Notes: a model not told the origin generated them from the sequence alone. 64,000 nt of DNA from Candidatus Ruthia sp. Cpac_8_S14 (GCA_021730205.1 CP072533.1:649380-713379), one strand, 5' to 3'; positions 10,056 through 22,009 are shown, counted from the stretch's first letter. Made by a program: numbers and translations.

Positions 10056-11429
10056 TTAATCAAAATACCCTTCAAACAACTCTTCCACTTCATGAATTTT
10101 ACTCACATCAGTTAATACCAACAACACATGATCTCCTTCCTTGATAACTAAAGTGCGCGACCCCATAATAACCTCATGATTTCTAACAACTGAACCTACG
10201 ACCACACCATCTGGTAAATTGATTTGCTCAATGGTTTTACCCACAACATCTGAATGATGTTTATCACCATGCACAATAACCTCAATTGCCTCTGACTTGC
10301 CTTGGCGCAATGAGTACACCATCATAGTGTCACCCTTGCGAATATGTGCTAAAATTCCACTCACTGTAATTTGGTCGGGCGATATGACCATATCCACATC
10401 TTCACTTTGCTTGGCTAAATCTTCATAGACATTGCGCTTAACCAAAGCAATTGTTTTATGTGCGCCTAAGCGTTTGGCTAAGATTGAAACGATAACATTA
10501 ATTTCATCAGAGTCCGTTAGGGCTAAAAATAAATCTGTACTTTCAATACCCTCTTCTAACAATAATTCCTCGTCAGAGGCATTGCCTAAAAGTACTAATG
10601 TATTATTAAGCTCATCAGCAATTTTACTAACACGCTCTTTACTCATCTCAACAATACGAACATGATGATCCTTTTCTAAGAACTTTGCCAAATTAAGACC
10701 AATACGTCCACCGCCCGCAATAATAATATTTCTATAAGGTTTATCTTCACGCCTGAATTGCTTTATCACTCTAGAAATACTGGCCTTTTTGGTCATGAAA
10801 TAAACTCGATCGCCATCACGAATGACTGTTTCTCCTGATGCAGGAATGGCCTTACCATTGCGATACAAACTAACAATGCGCACCCGTGTCTTTGGCAAAT
10901 GTTCATGTAAATCTTTAATAGGATGCCCTACAATTGGTGTGCCTGCATAAGCTCTAGTTTCTACCAATTGAACCAGCCCATTTTCAAATTCAAACACCTG
11001 CTCAGCGCCTGGCTCTTCAACCACACGCTTAATATAATTAGTCACCAATTCTTCAGGTGTAATAATAAAATCAATTGGAATGGCATTAGGTGAAAATAAC
11101 TCCTTTCTATGCAAGTACTCAGCGGTGCGTATACGCGCTACTTTTTTCTCTACTTGATACAAAGTGTGTGCCATCTGGCAAGCCAACATATTGCCTTCAT
11201 CTGACCGCGTTACCGCAATGATCATATCCATGTTCTTAATATCTGCCTCCTCTAGAACATTAGGATATGAAGCATGACCACACACGGTTTTAACATCTAA
11301 ATGACGTTGTAAGTTTGATAAATTAGACTCATCTTTATCAATAATGGTAATATCATTATCATTATCTGAGCCTAAATATTTGGCTAATGTTGCACCAACT
11401 TGTCCTCCACCTAAAATTAAGATTTTCAT
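10056..11429 (-). CDS. trkA: Trk system NAD-binding regulatory subunit TrkA
   Basis: TrkA is the cytoplasmic RCK ring that gates TrkH in response to nucleotides. It is a tandem protein: an RCK_N Rossmann domain starting ILGGGQVGATLAKYLG, an RCK_C domain, then a second RCK_N starting IIAGGGRIGLNLAKFL (about residue 230) and a second RCK_C. The total of 457 residues equals E. coli TrkA (458). It lies between the ntrX-like gene, six bases upstream, and trkH, 12 bases downstream, on the same strand. Confidence 0.96.
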   Translation of the reverse strand: MKILILGGGQVGATLAKYLGSDNDNDITIIDKDESNLSNLQRHLDVKTVCGHASYPNVLEEADIKNMDMIIAVTRSDEGNMLACQMAHTLYQVEKKVARIRTAEYLHRKELFSPNAIPIDFIITPEELVTNYIKRVVEEPGAEQVFEFENGLVQLVETRAYAGTPIVGHPIKDLHEHLPKTRVRIVSLYRNGKAIPASGETVIRDGDRVYFMTKKASISRVIKQFRREDKPYRNIIIAGGGRIGLNLAKFLEKDHHVRIVEMSKERVSKIADELNNTLVLLGNASDEELLLEEGIESTDLFLALTDSDEINVIVSILAKRLGAHKTIALVKRNVYEDLAKQSEDVDMVISPDQITVSGILAHIRKGDTMMVYSLRQGKSEAIEVIVHGDKHHSDVVGKTIEQINLPDGVVVGSVVRNHEVIMGSRTLVIKEGDHVLLVLTDVSKIHEVEELFEGYFD

Positions 11430-11435
11430 ACTATT

Positions 11436-12011
11436 TTATTTTTTATCAATACCTAAATCTTTTAACTTACGATATAAAGTGGTTCTTTCTAATCCTGCAA
11501 GTGTTGCAACTTTGGCAATATTATGATTGTTCTCTTGTAAGTGGTGATTGAAATATTGTACCTCAAAAATATTTCTCGCTTCTTTAAGTGGTGCATTAAA
11601 TTCAATACCACTAATAGTATGTTCAGATTTCTCTAGTACTTGTTCAGATAGAATCTTACGCACCAATGGCAAAATATCATGCAGTGGTTTTTTCAAAAAA
11701 TCAACCGCGCCTAGTTTAATTGCCCTGACCACATCTTGATGTTCTGCATGACCAGACATCATTACAATCGGTGTAGAAAAACCAGCCTGAGTCCATTCTT
11801 CTAACAACGACATACCATCCTGTCCAGGCATCCAAACATCCATCATAACCAAGTCAAAAATTTGATCTTTTATAATGGTTTTGGCTTGGTTGGCATTAAC
11901 CGCAAGAACCACATAGTAATTAACATCTTCCAGTGTATCCATCATCGTTTCTGCATTAATATTTTCATCATCAATAATAAGAATTCTACCAATGGCTAGT
12001 GTGTCATCCAT
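11436..12011 (-). CDS. ntrX: NtrX-like response regulator lacking the sigma-54 AAA+ domain
   Basis: The protein has a receiver domain (acidic pair D14-D15, phospho-acceptor D58 in MMDVWMPGQDG, Ser in VMMSGH, Lys in FLKKPL) and then, after a linker of about 40 residues, a Fis-type helix-turn-helix ending NIAKVATLAGLERTTLYRKL. Both ends resemble NtrX, and the partner kinase NtrY is directly upstream. NtrX is normally about 450 residues with a central sigma-54-activating ATPase (GAFTGA loop); here that whole domain is missing and the protein is 191 residues. The frame is intact, so it may still bind DNA as a phosphorylation-dependent regulator but cannot remodel sigma-54 polymerase. RegA/PrrA proteins share the REC-Fis layout but have different signature sequences and context. 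Confidence 0.85.
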   Translation of the reverse strand: MDDTLAIGRILIIDDENINAETMMDTLEDVNYYVVLAVNANQAKTIIKDQIFDLVMMDVWMPGQDGMSLLEEWTQAGFSTPIVMMSGHAEHQDVVRAIKLGAVDFLKKPLHDILPLVRKILSEQVLEKSEHTISGIEFNAPLKEARNIFEVQYFNHHLQENNHNIAKVATLAGLERTTLYRKLKDLGIDKK

Positions 12012-12023
12012 AATCCTTTCCTT

Positions 12024-14186
12024 TTATTTATTACAATTAAACTCAATGGTAATCATAGCGCCATGCGGCTTAACATTGCTAGCAAATATTTCACCCTCAT
12101 GCTGCTTAATAATATTTTGCACAATCGCCATCCCTAAACCACTACCCTTAATTTTAGTCGTTACATAAGGCTCAAACACTCTATCAAGTACATACTTGTC
12201 AAAACCATCGCCATCATCTGTGATACTTAAACGCGCAATGGCTTGTTTTGGTAAATATTCTGTTGTGATTTTAACGTTTAAATCACGCCCGTCAATCATT
12301 GCTTCACTGGCATTTTTCACTAAATTAATCAACACTCTAGAAATACTATGGCTATCTAAAAGTAGCAGTGGAATACCAGCAGACAAATCAAAATCAATAC
12401 TCATATTGCTTATGTCGTCATAAAGTGCGATAGATTGCTTAATTAACGCGTTCAAATTACAAGGCTTCCTTTCAATTTGAGGTGTATTAGCATAGTCAGA
12501 AAATGCGCTCACCATGGTGTCCATGGATTGAACTTGGTGAATGATGGTATTTGTAGTTTTATCAATAACCTCTAAATCTTTGCCCTCTAAAGAACCCATA
12601 AATCGATTTCTAAGACGCTGAGCAGATAATAAAATGGGCGTTAGTGGATTTTTAATTTCGTGTGCCATGCGCTTTGCCACTTCCCCCCAAGCAGCTTTCT
12701 TCTGAGCCCTGTTTAATTTCGAGATGTCCTTAATCACAATGACAAAACCCAAGGTTTCATTGTCATTTTTAAGTGCCGCACCTTGGCACGATAATAACAA
12801 ATGTTGACTAGCCAAAGTAATTTCAATCTCTTCACTCCATTCGCTTTTATCTCGTTTAAATTTATCTTGTGTCATTAAAAACAGAGGTTCTAAATTTGAA
12901 TAGCGATTAACAATAGTGTTACATTTTTTACCAATGAATAGTTTTTCATCTTTAATGCCTAACATTGTACCAATCACTGGATTAATGAGACGTATCTTCC
13001 TATTTTGATCAAGCGCAATCACGCCATAAGAATATTTAAGAATCGTTTCCAAATACAAATTGTGCGTATCTAAACCCTCACGAGATGCCTTGATTTGTCT
13101 AGACATAGTATTAAATTGCTCAATCAAACTACGCACATCTTCACTTTCTTTTTGTTTAGCAATACGTACATCATAATTACCTTTGGCAATTTCTTGCGTG
13201 GCGATGGATAAATTATTCAGTGGTTTCATTAGCCGTTCAATCATACGAAAAACCACCATAAGTACACTAAGTATTGCTAGTAACACAGTGGATGAAAAAT
13301 CAATCATAAAACGTTTTTGAGTGATTGAAGTATTAATTTCGAATTTAATGTTTTGCGCTGCACTAGCAAATCCTCTAACTTGTGACAAAAACCCTAAAAG
13401 CCCTGGATCAGTTGCATACACCACATCAACCACAAACAAATCTTGATTTGATATGCTTGAAAGATAACGCGTTGACATTTTTACTTGAATAACATTTGCA
13501 GTCTCATCTTCGTTAATCGTACGCGGCTGTGTATCTGGCAATGGCTGCTCTTCAATCGCCATACAATTAGTCACATCTGCTGTTTTAGCAACCACCTCTT
13601 CTTGAGCATTTAACAATGTAATTTGACAAGCCCAGCCTTTATCAATTAAGCCATCAAGAAATATCTGCATACTTTGTGCATAATTTTTAGCATCTTTTTG
13701 GAAACTACCAAAGGAAGTAATTAAAGTTAGCAATCTTTTTGTTTGTTCAGTATAACGCTCATCTCTGATTTTTTGCACACCACTATATAAACCATTAACT
13801 TGCTGAATAAAGTTTTGACTAAAAATATTAAACGCTTTTTCTGAATCTTTAACGTTGTTTTGAATCGTCTGGAATGAAAATATATAAAAGGACAATACAG
13901 GTACAATCACCAAAACCGGCACAATTTTAACAAAAGACCAAGTAAATTTAGAGCCTACAATATCGCCTTTAACATCACGCTTAAGGCGTAATACATCCGC
14001 ATAAATATAATAAATAGCAACCAAACTCATGATGATATTAAACCCAACTAAATACCCCCACCAGTGTGCAATAAAATCAGGGTTAAGCCCTAAATAAAAC
14101 GTGCCAGAAATAGACAGTAAAAAAACAAACACCCAAACCCATGCAGGTGGTGTCTTTTTTAAACTTAAATATTGACTAAAAATCAT
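12024..14186 (-). CDS. ntrY: NtrY-type sensor histidine kinase
   Basis: This membrane kinase of 720 residues is paired with the NtrX-like regulator 12 bases downstream. Three or four N-terminal membrane helices surround a periplasmic sensor segment; then come a HAMP linker, a PAS domain (about 375-490), a HisKA domain with phospho-acceptor His at about 509 in MAHEIKNPLTP, and a HATPase_c domain with the N box NLVKNASEAM and the G boxes DDGDGF and GSGLGMAIV. All catalytic motifs are intact. In other bacteria NtrYX responds to nitrogen or redox state; coupling to trkAH in one operon is a known gammaproteobacterial arrangement. Confidence 0.92.
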   Translation of the reverse strand: MIFSQYLSLKKTPPAWVWVFVFLLSISGTFYLGLNPDFIAHWWGYLVGFNIIMSLVAIYYIYADVLRLKRDVKGDIVGSKFTWSFVKIVPVLVIVPVLSFYIFSFQTIQNNVKDSEKAFNIFSQNFIQQVNGLYSGVQKIRDERYTEQTKRLLTLITSFGSFQKDAKNYAQSMQIFLDGLIDKGWACQITLLNAQEEVVAKTADVTNCMAIEEQPLPDTQPRTINEDETANVIQVKMSTRYLSSISNQDLFVVDVVYATDPGLLGFLSQVRGFASAAQNIKFEINTSITQKRFMIDFSSTVLLAILSVLMVVFRMIERLMKPLNNLSIATQEIAKGNYDVRIAKQKESEDVRSLIEQFNTMSRQIKASREGLDTHNLYLETILKYSYGVIALDQNRKIRLINPVIGTMLGIKDEKLFIGKKCNTIVNRYSNLEPLFLMTQDKFKRDKSEWSEEIEITLASQHLLLSCQGAALKNDNETLGFVIVIKDISKLNRAQKKAAWGEVAKRMAHEIKNPLTPILLSAQRLRNRFMGSLEGKDLEVIDKTTNTIIHQVQSMDTMVSAFSDYANTPQIERKPCNLNALIKQSIALYDDISNMSIDFDLSAGIPLLLLDSHSISRVLINLVKNASEAMIDGRDLNVKITTEYLPKQAIARLSITDDGDGFDKYVLDRVFEPYVTTKIKGSGLGMAIVQNIIKQHEGEIFASNVKPHGAMITIEFNCNK

Positions 14187-14250
14187 AGAAAGTAATACAG
14201 ATGATCATAATTTTTTAAGCAATTATCACATAAAAAAATAAATATCTGTA

Positions 14251-14275
14251 CAAGTTGTTCATTAAATACAACTTG
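14251..14275. repeat. Small inverted repeat upstream of the decayed exported-protein gene
   Basis: Eight-base arms CAAGTTGT and ACAACTTG are separated by nine AT-rich bases. The repeat lies in the divergent region between ntrY and the pseudogene that starts at 14337. It could be an operator for either side, but no regulator can be assigned. Confidence 0.35.
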
Positions 14276-14336
14276 AATAACTTGGTCTATCATTTAAGGT
14301 AGAGAAAAAATACTTTCAAATAATAAGGAGCACCCA

Positions 14337-15090
14337 ATGTCACAAAATCTAGCAACAAGCACGTTCAAAAATATCCCCAAGCTCTTTAGTTTCTAAATCG
14401 CTTTCTAAGTACCCCGAGTTTCTCTAACCTCTAAATCCTTTAAATCCAGTTTCTTTGTACTTGCTCTTTTTAGTCTTTTATTCTCCATTGACGCACAAGC
14501 CACTGATACTTTCGATAAATCCACTTACCTAGATCTAAACACTGAGTACAATCAAACCGTTGTTAACAAAAAAAACCACCTTACTCAAAGAAGAGAGCAG
14601 CACACTACGCAACGCCCTAGGCTCTACAAACTCGGACAATGTTGGTGAAAACCAAGGCAATCGCTAATAATACCGAAGAAGTCTTAGCAGATTATGATAC
14701 CCAACTGTCTGGACAAGCCCCTTATCTATCTTGGGTAACATATTAAAGGCAGCCATTACTTCTGGGACGCTAAAGTTAGCAACCAATCAGTTTTTGATTT
14801 GGACAAGAAGACAACAACACAAGCAGTAAAAGCTATGGCAACGAGTAACTCACCAATTTTTCCATTGATGATAAGCTTTTTAAAGCCAGTAGTAAAATGA
14901 ACTTAAGCGAATTTGGGTAGAACACTCTAACAAAATTCGCACCGAAAGGTTGATGGTAGTGGCAATGTGGTTGATGGTGGTCGCAGGTGGTATTACCTAT
15001 TACCTAGAGTATTGTCACCATTAGCAGCCAAAACCTAGACTGCTGAAAATATGAAACATGCAGTTACTACTGGCAATGCTTAGAGTTAGG
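14337..15090 (+). pseudogene. Decayed gene for an exported protein of unknown family
   Basis: A good ribosome binding site (AAGGAG) precedes ATG 14337, but the frame stops after 19 codons. Continuing in shifted frames gives a typical signal peptide (FFVLALFSLLFSIDAQA, about 14455-14510), then readable pieces such as TYLDLNTEYNQTVVN, TTLLKEESSTLRNALGS, NTEEVLADYDTQLSGQ, FWDAKVSNQSVFDLDKK and LTNFSIDDKLFKASSKMNL. Each is in a different frame from its neighbour, separated by stops. At least one shift falls in an A8 run near 14565. The pieces read as one secreted or outer-membrane protein of roughly 230 residues. I do not recognise the family. A terminator directly follows, so the old transcription unit is still outlined. 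Confidence 0.75.
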
Positions 15091-15091
15091 C

Positions 15092-15122
15092 ATGACTCAG
15101 CGAAGCTGGGTCATCTTTTTTT
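15092..15122 (+). terminator. Rho-independent terminator
   Basis: The ten-base arms ATGACTCAGC and GCTGGGTCAT (one G-T pair) enclose the loop GAA, and a run of seven T follows from 15116. It sits just after the decayed exported-protein gene and reads on the plus strand. Confidence 0.85.
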
Positions 15123-15399
15123 ATAAATTTAATAGGAGGTTATTTAATTAAAGAATATTTTATTATCACAATCTTAATGAGACATAAGATAGTTGCCCAG
15201 CGTTGTTTAATTTAAGGATTAAGCAAGAGAGGCTTTTTAAATCCAAACATCCTCTAAATACCATTTGAGATAAGTATTTACGCAGTTGTGACCCCATGCT
15301 AAATTTCAAAGTCTTTGTAATATTGGAAAGATCCTTATGTCTTGAATGTAGTTAAAAAATTTATACTCTTAAGACTAATCATATAAAACCAATTTATAA

Positions 15400-15912
15400 T
15401 TTGGTGAATGAATGGTCTTATCGGTATAAAATACAACAAATGATTCAAATACAACTAAGTCAATTTTTATTTTATAGCCCTAACATCAAAAAACGCATGG
15501 AAAAACGTCAAAGGATTTTCTCGTTTAGCCAAAAAAAACACATCGTCTTGCCGCGCAATTAGCCATGTTTAGAGAGTACCAGGCTTATTCATAAGAACAA
15601 ACCTAGAAAATGGATAATGAGTGATGATAAATTAATCAATTATACGCTCAAAAAAAGCCATTGCCTTTTGACATAAGAACTACATTTAATGAATTTTTAG
15701 TCAGCAATGAACAGCTGGATGGGGCTGAAATTATTGTTAATAAGCAGCACACACTACCAACAAAAACTGAAAAAGCAAAGAAAAATGAATTACAAAAACT
15801 GGTACAAAATATAGCAAGTCAGTATAGTCTAGATGATAAAATCATTACCAGTGGTAAATCATTATTGAGTTTTATTCGTGGTGACCGCTCAGTTATTTTT
15901 TTAACAAGTTAG
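15400..15912 (+). pseudogene. rnd: Ribonuclease D remnant (C-terminal half)
   Basis: Pieces in several frames line up in the order expected for RNase D after its exonuclease domain: AWKNVKGFSRLAKK (from 15495), LAAQLAMFREYQAYS, NKPRKWIMSDDKLINYTLKK, and then an open stretch of 83 codons from 15661 (PFDIRTTFNEFLVSNEQL to the stop at 15912) corresponding to the second HRDC domain. Frameshifts lie near the A8 run at about 15533 and near 15655. The N-terminal DEDD nuclease domain is not recognisable upstream, although 15180-15400 may hold even more worn parts of it. RNase D trims tRNA 3' ends and is dispensable in E. coli, so loss is plausible. ppa follows 32 bases on. Confidence 0.72.
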
Positions 15913-15944
15913 TACTTTAATCTTTTAAAAGAGGGACTAGAAGA

Positions 15945-16475
15945 ATGCAAAATAGTTTAAAACCAGTCTCAGCAGGCAATATACCTGATGAAGTCAATGT
16001 TATTATTGAGATTCCAGCAAATTCATCACCCATTAAGTATGAAATTGACAAGGAAACAGGCGCCATGTTTGTAGATCGCTTTATCTCAACACCTATGTTC
16101 TACCCTTGCAATTACGGTTTTGTACCAGAAACATTAGCAGATGACGGCGACCCAGCCGATGTCTTGGTGATTACCCCTTATCCATTAATCCATGATAGCG
16201 TTATTACAGTTCGCCCAATTGCTGTTTTACGTATGACTGATGAAGCAGGAAAAGATTCAAAAATTTTAGCCGTACCTACTGATAAATTATGTAAATCTTA
16301 TCATAATATCAAATGTATTGATGATGTCGGCGTTACTCTTAAAAATCAAATCGAGCACTTTTTTACTTACTATAAGGACCTTGAAGAAGGCAAGTGGGTG
16401 AAAATTGATGGTTGGGGTGATTCTGTTAAAGCCAGAAAAGAGCTCCAAGACTCTTTTAACGCCTATCATCAATAA
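15945..16475 (+). CDS. ppa: Inorganic pyrophosphatase (family I)
   Basis: This cytoplasmic enzyme hydrolyses pyrophosphate to two phosphates with Mg2+, pulling biosynthetic reactions forward. The 176 residues match E. coli Ppa. Signature elements are [26 protein letters not shown] and the metal-binding [10 protein letters not shown] with its three Asp residues. The C-terminus [12 protein letters not shown] is typical. A purine-rich site (AGAGGGAC) precedes the ATG. The 3' end overlaps the beginning of rsmD. Confidence 0.97.
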   Translation: MQNSLKPVSAGNIPDEVNVIIEIPANSSPIKYEIDKETGAMFVDRFISTPMFYPCNYGFVPETLADDGDPADVLVITPYPLIHDSVITVRPIAVLRMTDEAGKDSKILAVPTDKLCKSYHNIKCIDDVGVTLKNQIEHFFTYYKDLEEGKWVKIDGWGDSVKARKELQDSFNAYHQ

Positions 16476-17034
16476 TTCTTTCCAAGTTGTATCAGGTGAA
16501 TATCGAGGCAGAAAATTTAACTTTCCCGATATGCCCAGTTTAAGACCCACATCAGGAAAAATTCGAGAAACCTTATTTAATTGGATTCAATTTGAATCAT
16601 ACAACAAAACTTATCTAGATTTGTTTACTGGCAGTGGAGGCTTAAGTTTTGAAGCACTGTCCCGTGGCGCTAAACAAGTCATTAGCATTGAAAAAGACTT
16701 CAATGTCTATCAAAATTTAAAAAAAAATCAAGCCTTGTTAAAAACAAACAAAATAAGTATTCTTAATCAAGATGCACTAAGTTTCTTATCTGAAAAGAGC
16801 GCACAAACTTTTGATTTTGTTTTTTTAGATCCACCTTTTAATAAAAATTATCTGCCAAAAACTTTAAAAGCGCTTTCAAAAGGTAATTTTGTTACTTCAA
16901 ATACAAAAATCTATATAGAATCTGAATTTAAAATTTTCAAAAATGAAGCGACTGAATGGTTATTAACAAACATTCGAATTAATAAACAAAAACACATAGG
17001 GCAAGTGCATTATTGCCTAATAATTCTATTATAG
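16408..17034 (+). CDS. rsmD: 16S rRNA (guanine-966-N2)-methyltransferase RsmD
   Basis: RsmD methylates G966 of 16S rRNA in the assembled small subunit. The start [30 protein letters not shown], the SAM motif [20 protein letters not shown] and the catalytic FLDPPF (DPPF in place of NPPY) identify it. The homologous region begins only at about 16470, yet there is no ATG, GTG or TTG there in frame. The nearest in-frame starts are GTG 16417 and ATG 16408, inside ppa, giving about 20 extra residues and a 68-base overlap. An ATT or ATC start after the ppa stop is the alternative. Function is clear; the true start is not. Confidence 0.88.
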   Translation: MVGVILLKPEKSSKTLLTPIINNSFQVVSGEYRGRKFNFPDMPSLRPTSGKIRETLFNWIQFESYNKTYLDLFTGSGGLSFEALSRGAKQVISIEKDFNVYQNLKKNQALLKTNKISILNQDALSFLSEKSAQTFDFVFLDPPFNKNYLPKTLKALSKGNFVTSNTKIYIESEFKIFKNEATEWLLTNIRINKQKHIGQVHYCLIILL

Positions 17035-17057
17035 AACCTTAACTGAACGACCTTATT

Positions 17058-17534
17058 ATGAAAAAAATTGCAATTTATCCTGGCTCGTTTGATCCAATTA
17101 CTAATGGTCACATTGACTTAATTAAACGAGCCAGTAAATTATTCGATGAAATTATTATTGGCATTACTCAAAATAGTAAAAAAAAAGCTTTTTTAAGTAT
17201 TGATGACAGGGTCAACATAATCAATACTGCACTTAAAAATATTAGCAACATTAAAGTATTAAGCTTTAACACACTATTGGTTGACTTTGCAGCCAAGCAA
17301 AACGCACAAGTGATTTTACGTGGACTACGTGCTGTTAGTGACTTTAAATACGAATTTCAACTCTCAGGCATGAACAAACATCTTAATCCCAACATTGAAA
17401 CTCTATTTATGACACCTGCCGAACAGTACGCCAATATATCTTCTTCTTTAGTAAGAGAAATTCTAGTATTGGAGGGTGATATTAGTGTTTTTGTACCTGC
17501 ATCAGTAGAGGCGTTACTCAAACAGCGCTTATAA
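17058..17534 (+). CDS. coaD: Phosphopantetheine adenylyltransferase
   Basis: CoaD transfers AMP from ATP to 4'-phosphopantetheine, the fourth step of coenzyme A synthesis. The nucleotidyltransferase motif is YPGSFDPITNGHIDLI at 8-23, and the second signature is ISSSLVREI near the C-terminus. At 158 residues it matches E. coli CoaD. rsmD-coaD is a common gene pair; only 23 bases separate them here. Confidence 0.97.
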   Translation: MKKIAIYPGSFDPITNGHIDLIKRASKLFDEIIIGITQNSKKKAFLSIDDRVNIINTALKNISNIKVLSFNTLLVDFAAKQNAQVILRGLRAVSDFKYEFQLSGMNKHLNPNIETLFMTPAEQYANISSSLVREILVLEGDISVFVPASVEALLKQRL

Positions 17535-17551
17535 AATTTTTACCATTAATC

Positions 17552-17580
17552 CTTGAAAAAAAAACGCCCATCCCTATATA
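17552..17580 (+). promoter_or_regulatory. Candidate sigma-32 (heat-shock) promoter of dnaK
   Basis: CTTGAAA at 17552-17558, a 13-base spacer and CCCTATATA at 17572-17580 match the RpoH consensus (CTTGAAA, 11-16 bases, CCCCATNTA) at all but one position. A start site would fall around 17587, leaving a 5' leader of about 25 bases with AAGGAG before the dnaK ATG. The imperfect hairpin ACGCCC/GGGCGT at 17564-17586 overlaps it; no T run follows, so I do not call it a terminator. Confidence 0.75.
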
Positions 17581-17610
17581 GGGCGTATATTAAATACTAA
17601 GGAGTAAAAC

Positions 17611-19518
17611 ATGTCAAAGATTATTGGTATTGACTTAGGCACAACCAATTCATGCGTGGCCATTATGGATGGCGGTAGCGTTAAAATCATTGAGAATTCT
17701 GAAGGTGATCGCACCACGCCATCTATTATCGCTTATCCAAAAGATTCTGAAGAGGTTCTGGTTGGTCAACCAGCAAAACGACAAGCGGTCACTAATCCTA
17801 AAAATACACTATACGCAATTAAGCGTTTAATTGGTCGTCGTTTTGATGAAGATGCTGTACAAAAAGACATCAATCTTGTGCCTTATAAAATTGTCAAAGC
17901 TGACAATGGTGATGCTTGGGTTGAAGTTAAAGGCAAAAAAATGGCCGCCCCTGAAATTTCAGCAAAAGTCATTGATAAAATGAAAAAAACTGCTGAAGAT
18001 TATTTAGGCGAAGAAGTCACTGAGGCGGTGATCACAGTGCCTGCTTATTTCAACGACTCACAACGTCAAGCAACTAAAGATGCTGGCAAAATTGCAGGCC
18101 TTAATGTTAAGCGCATTATCAATGAGCCAACTGCGGCAGCATTGGCTTATGGTGTTGATAAAGTTAAAGGTGATAAAGTTGTCGCTGTCTATGACTTAGG
18201 CGGTGGTACATTTGACGTATCTATCATTGAAATGGAAGATATTGATGGTGAAAAACACTTTGAAGTGCTTTCTACCAATGGTGATACTTTCCTAGGTGGT
18301 GAAGATTTCGACCAACGTATTATTAGCTATTTAGTGGATGAATTCAAAAAAGACCAAGGTGTTGATTTAACCAATGACCCTATGGCACTACAGCGCTTAA
18401 AAGAAGCAGCTGAAAAAGCCAAAATTGAGTTATCTTCTTCTGAGCAAACCGAAGTTAACTTGCCTTACGTTACTGCAGATGCTACGGGCCCTAAACATCT
18501 TAATATTAAAATCACTCGTGCTAAGTTAGAATCATTGGTTGAAGACCTACTCAAACGCACTATTGATCCATGCAAAACTGCACTTAAAGATGTAGATTTA
18601 TCTGCAAGTGATATTGATGAAGTTATCTTAGTGGGTGGTCAAACACGTATGCCTAAAGTCACAAAAACGGTACAAGACTTCTTTGGTAAGGAGCCTAAAA
18701 AAGATGTCAACCCTGACGAAGCAGTAGCAATGGGCGCTGCGATTCAAGCGGGTGTATTAGGTGGTGATGTTAAAGATGTGTTGTTACTAGACGTAACGCC
18801 ATTATCTCTAGGTATTGAAACCATGGGCGGTATTATGACCAAACTAATTGAGAAGAATACAACCATCCCTACTAATGCAAGCCAAATTTTTTCAACCGCA
18901 GCTGATAATCAATCTGCAGTAACTGTACATGTATTGCAAGGTGAGCGTGATATGGCTAGTGCTAATAAATCATTAGGTCAATTCAATCTTAAGGGTATTC
19001 CAAATGCGCCCAAAGGTCAACCTCAAGTCGAAGTAACATTCGATATTAATTCTGATGGTATTTTGGATGTATCTGCTAAAGACAAAAATACTGGTAAAGA
19101 GCAATCAATCACCATTAAAGCCTCATCTGGTTTAAGTGATGAAGAGGTTGAAAAAATGATTAAAGACGCTGAAGCACATGTCGATAAGGATAAGAAATTC
19201 CAAGAATTAGTTACCAGTAAAAACATGGCGGATTCCTTAATACACTCAACCAAGCAAACGTTAGAAGAGCTAAAAGATGAAGTTTCTAATGATGAAAAAT
19301 CAGCGATTGAAAAGGCCATTACCGAGCTTGAAAAAGCCATTAAAGACGATGACAAAGAAGCCATTGATGCCAAGGTTCAAACTTTAAGTGAAAAGGCACA
19401 ACCATTAGCTGAAAAAGCACAAACCAAAGCAGGTGCTGAAAACACTTCACAAGAAGAATCAAACGCTGATGACGATGTGGTTGATGCTGATTTTGAAGAG
19501 GTTAAAGACGATAAATAA
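17611..19518 (+). CDS. dnaK: Chaperone DnaK (Hsp70)
   Basis: This ATP-driven chaperone binds exposed hydrophobic peptides and works with DnaJ, encoded next, and GrpE, which is not in this window. The nucleotide-binding domain starts [14 protein letters not shown] and includes [14 protein letters not shown] and the hinge-side [12 protein letters not shown]. The substrate domain and helical lid follow. The C-terminal tail is acidic and ends EEVKDDK, an EEVD-like end. At 635 residues it is normal. A heat-shock-type promoter lies just upstream and a terminator separates it from dnaJ. Confidence 0.98.
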   Translation: MSKIIGIDLGTTNSCVAIMDGGSVKIIENSEGDRTTPSIIAYPKDSEEVLVGQPAKRQAVTNPKNTLYAIKRLIGRRFDEDAVQKDINLVPYKIVKADNGDAWVEVKGKKMAAPEISAKVIDKMKKTAEDYLGEEVTEAVITVPAYFNDSQRQATKDAGKIAGLNVKRIINEPTAAALAYGVDKVKGDKVVAVYDLGGGTFDVSIIEMEDIDGEKHFEVLSTNGDTFLGGEDFDQRIISYLVDEFKKDQGVDLTNDPMALQRLKEAAEKAKIELSSSEQTEVNLPYVTADATGPKHLNIKITRAKLESLVEDLLKRTIDPCKTALKDVDLSASDIDEVILVGGQTRMPKVTKTVQDFFGKEPKKDVNPDEAVAMGAAIQAGVLGGDVKDVLLLDVTPLSLGIETMGGIMTKLIEKNTTIPTNASQIFSTAADNQSAVTVHVLQGERDMASANKSLGQFNLKGIPNAPKGQPQVEVTFDINSDGILDVSAKDKNTGKEQSITIKASSGLSDEEVEKMIKDAEAHVDKDKKFQELVTSKNMADSLIHSTKQTLEELKDEVSNDEKSAIEKAITELEKAIKDDDKEAIDAKVQTLSEKAQPLAEKAQTKAGAENTSQEESNADDDVVDADFEEVKDDK

Positions 19519-19544
19519 AAAGTTAAAAACTTTAACTACTAAAG

Positions 19545-19578
19545 CCCTCCCTAAGAGAGCACTTGAGGAGGGTTTTTT
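19545..19578 (+). terminator. Rho-independent terminator between dnaK and dnaJ
   Basis: CCCTCC (19545-19550) pairs with GGAGGG (19567-19572) and a run of six T follows. It probably attenuates rather than blocks transcription into dnaJ, since dnaJ begins 16 bases later without an evident promoter of its own. This would keep DnaK above DnaJ. Confidence 0.8.
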
Positions 19579-19593
19579 AATAATAAGGCAAAC

Positions 19594-21974
<2,381 letters not shown>

Positions 21975-22009
21975 ATTCATCGCTTTGTATAACAAGTTAA
22001 CATAACTGA

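Noticed and set aside
17564-17586. ACGCCC/GGGCGT hairpin as terminator of coaD
   Set aside because: No T run follows on the plus strand, and the bases coincide with the heat-shock promoter elements of dnaK.
19023-19373. 116-codon minus-strand ORF inside dnaK
   Set aside because: A shadow of the strongly conserved dnaK frame with Ser/Ala-rich low-complexity composition.
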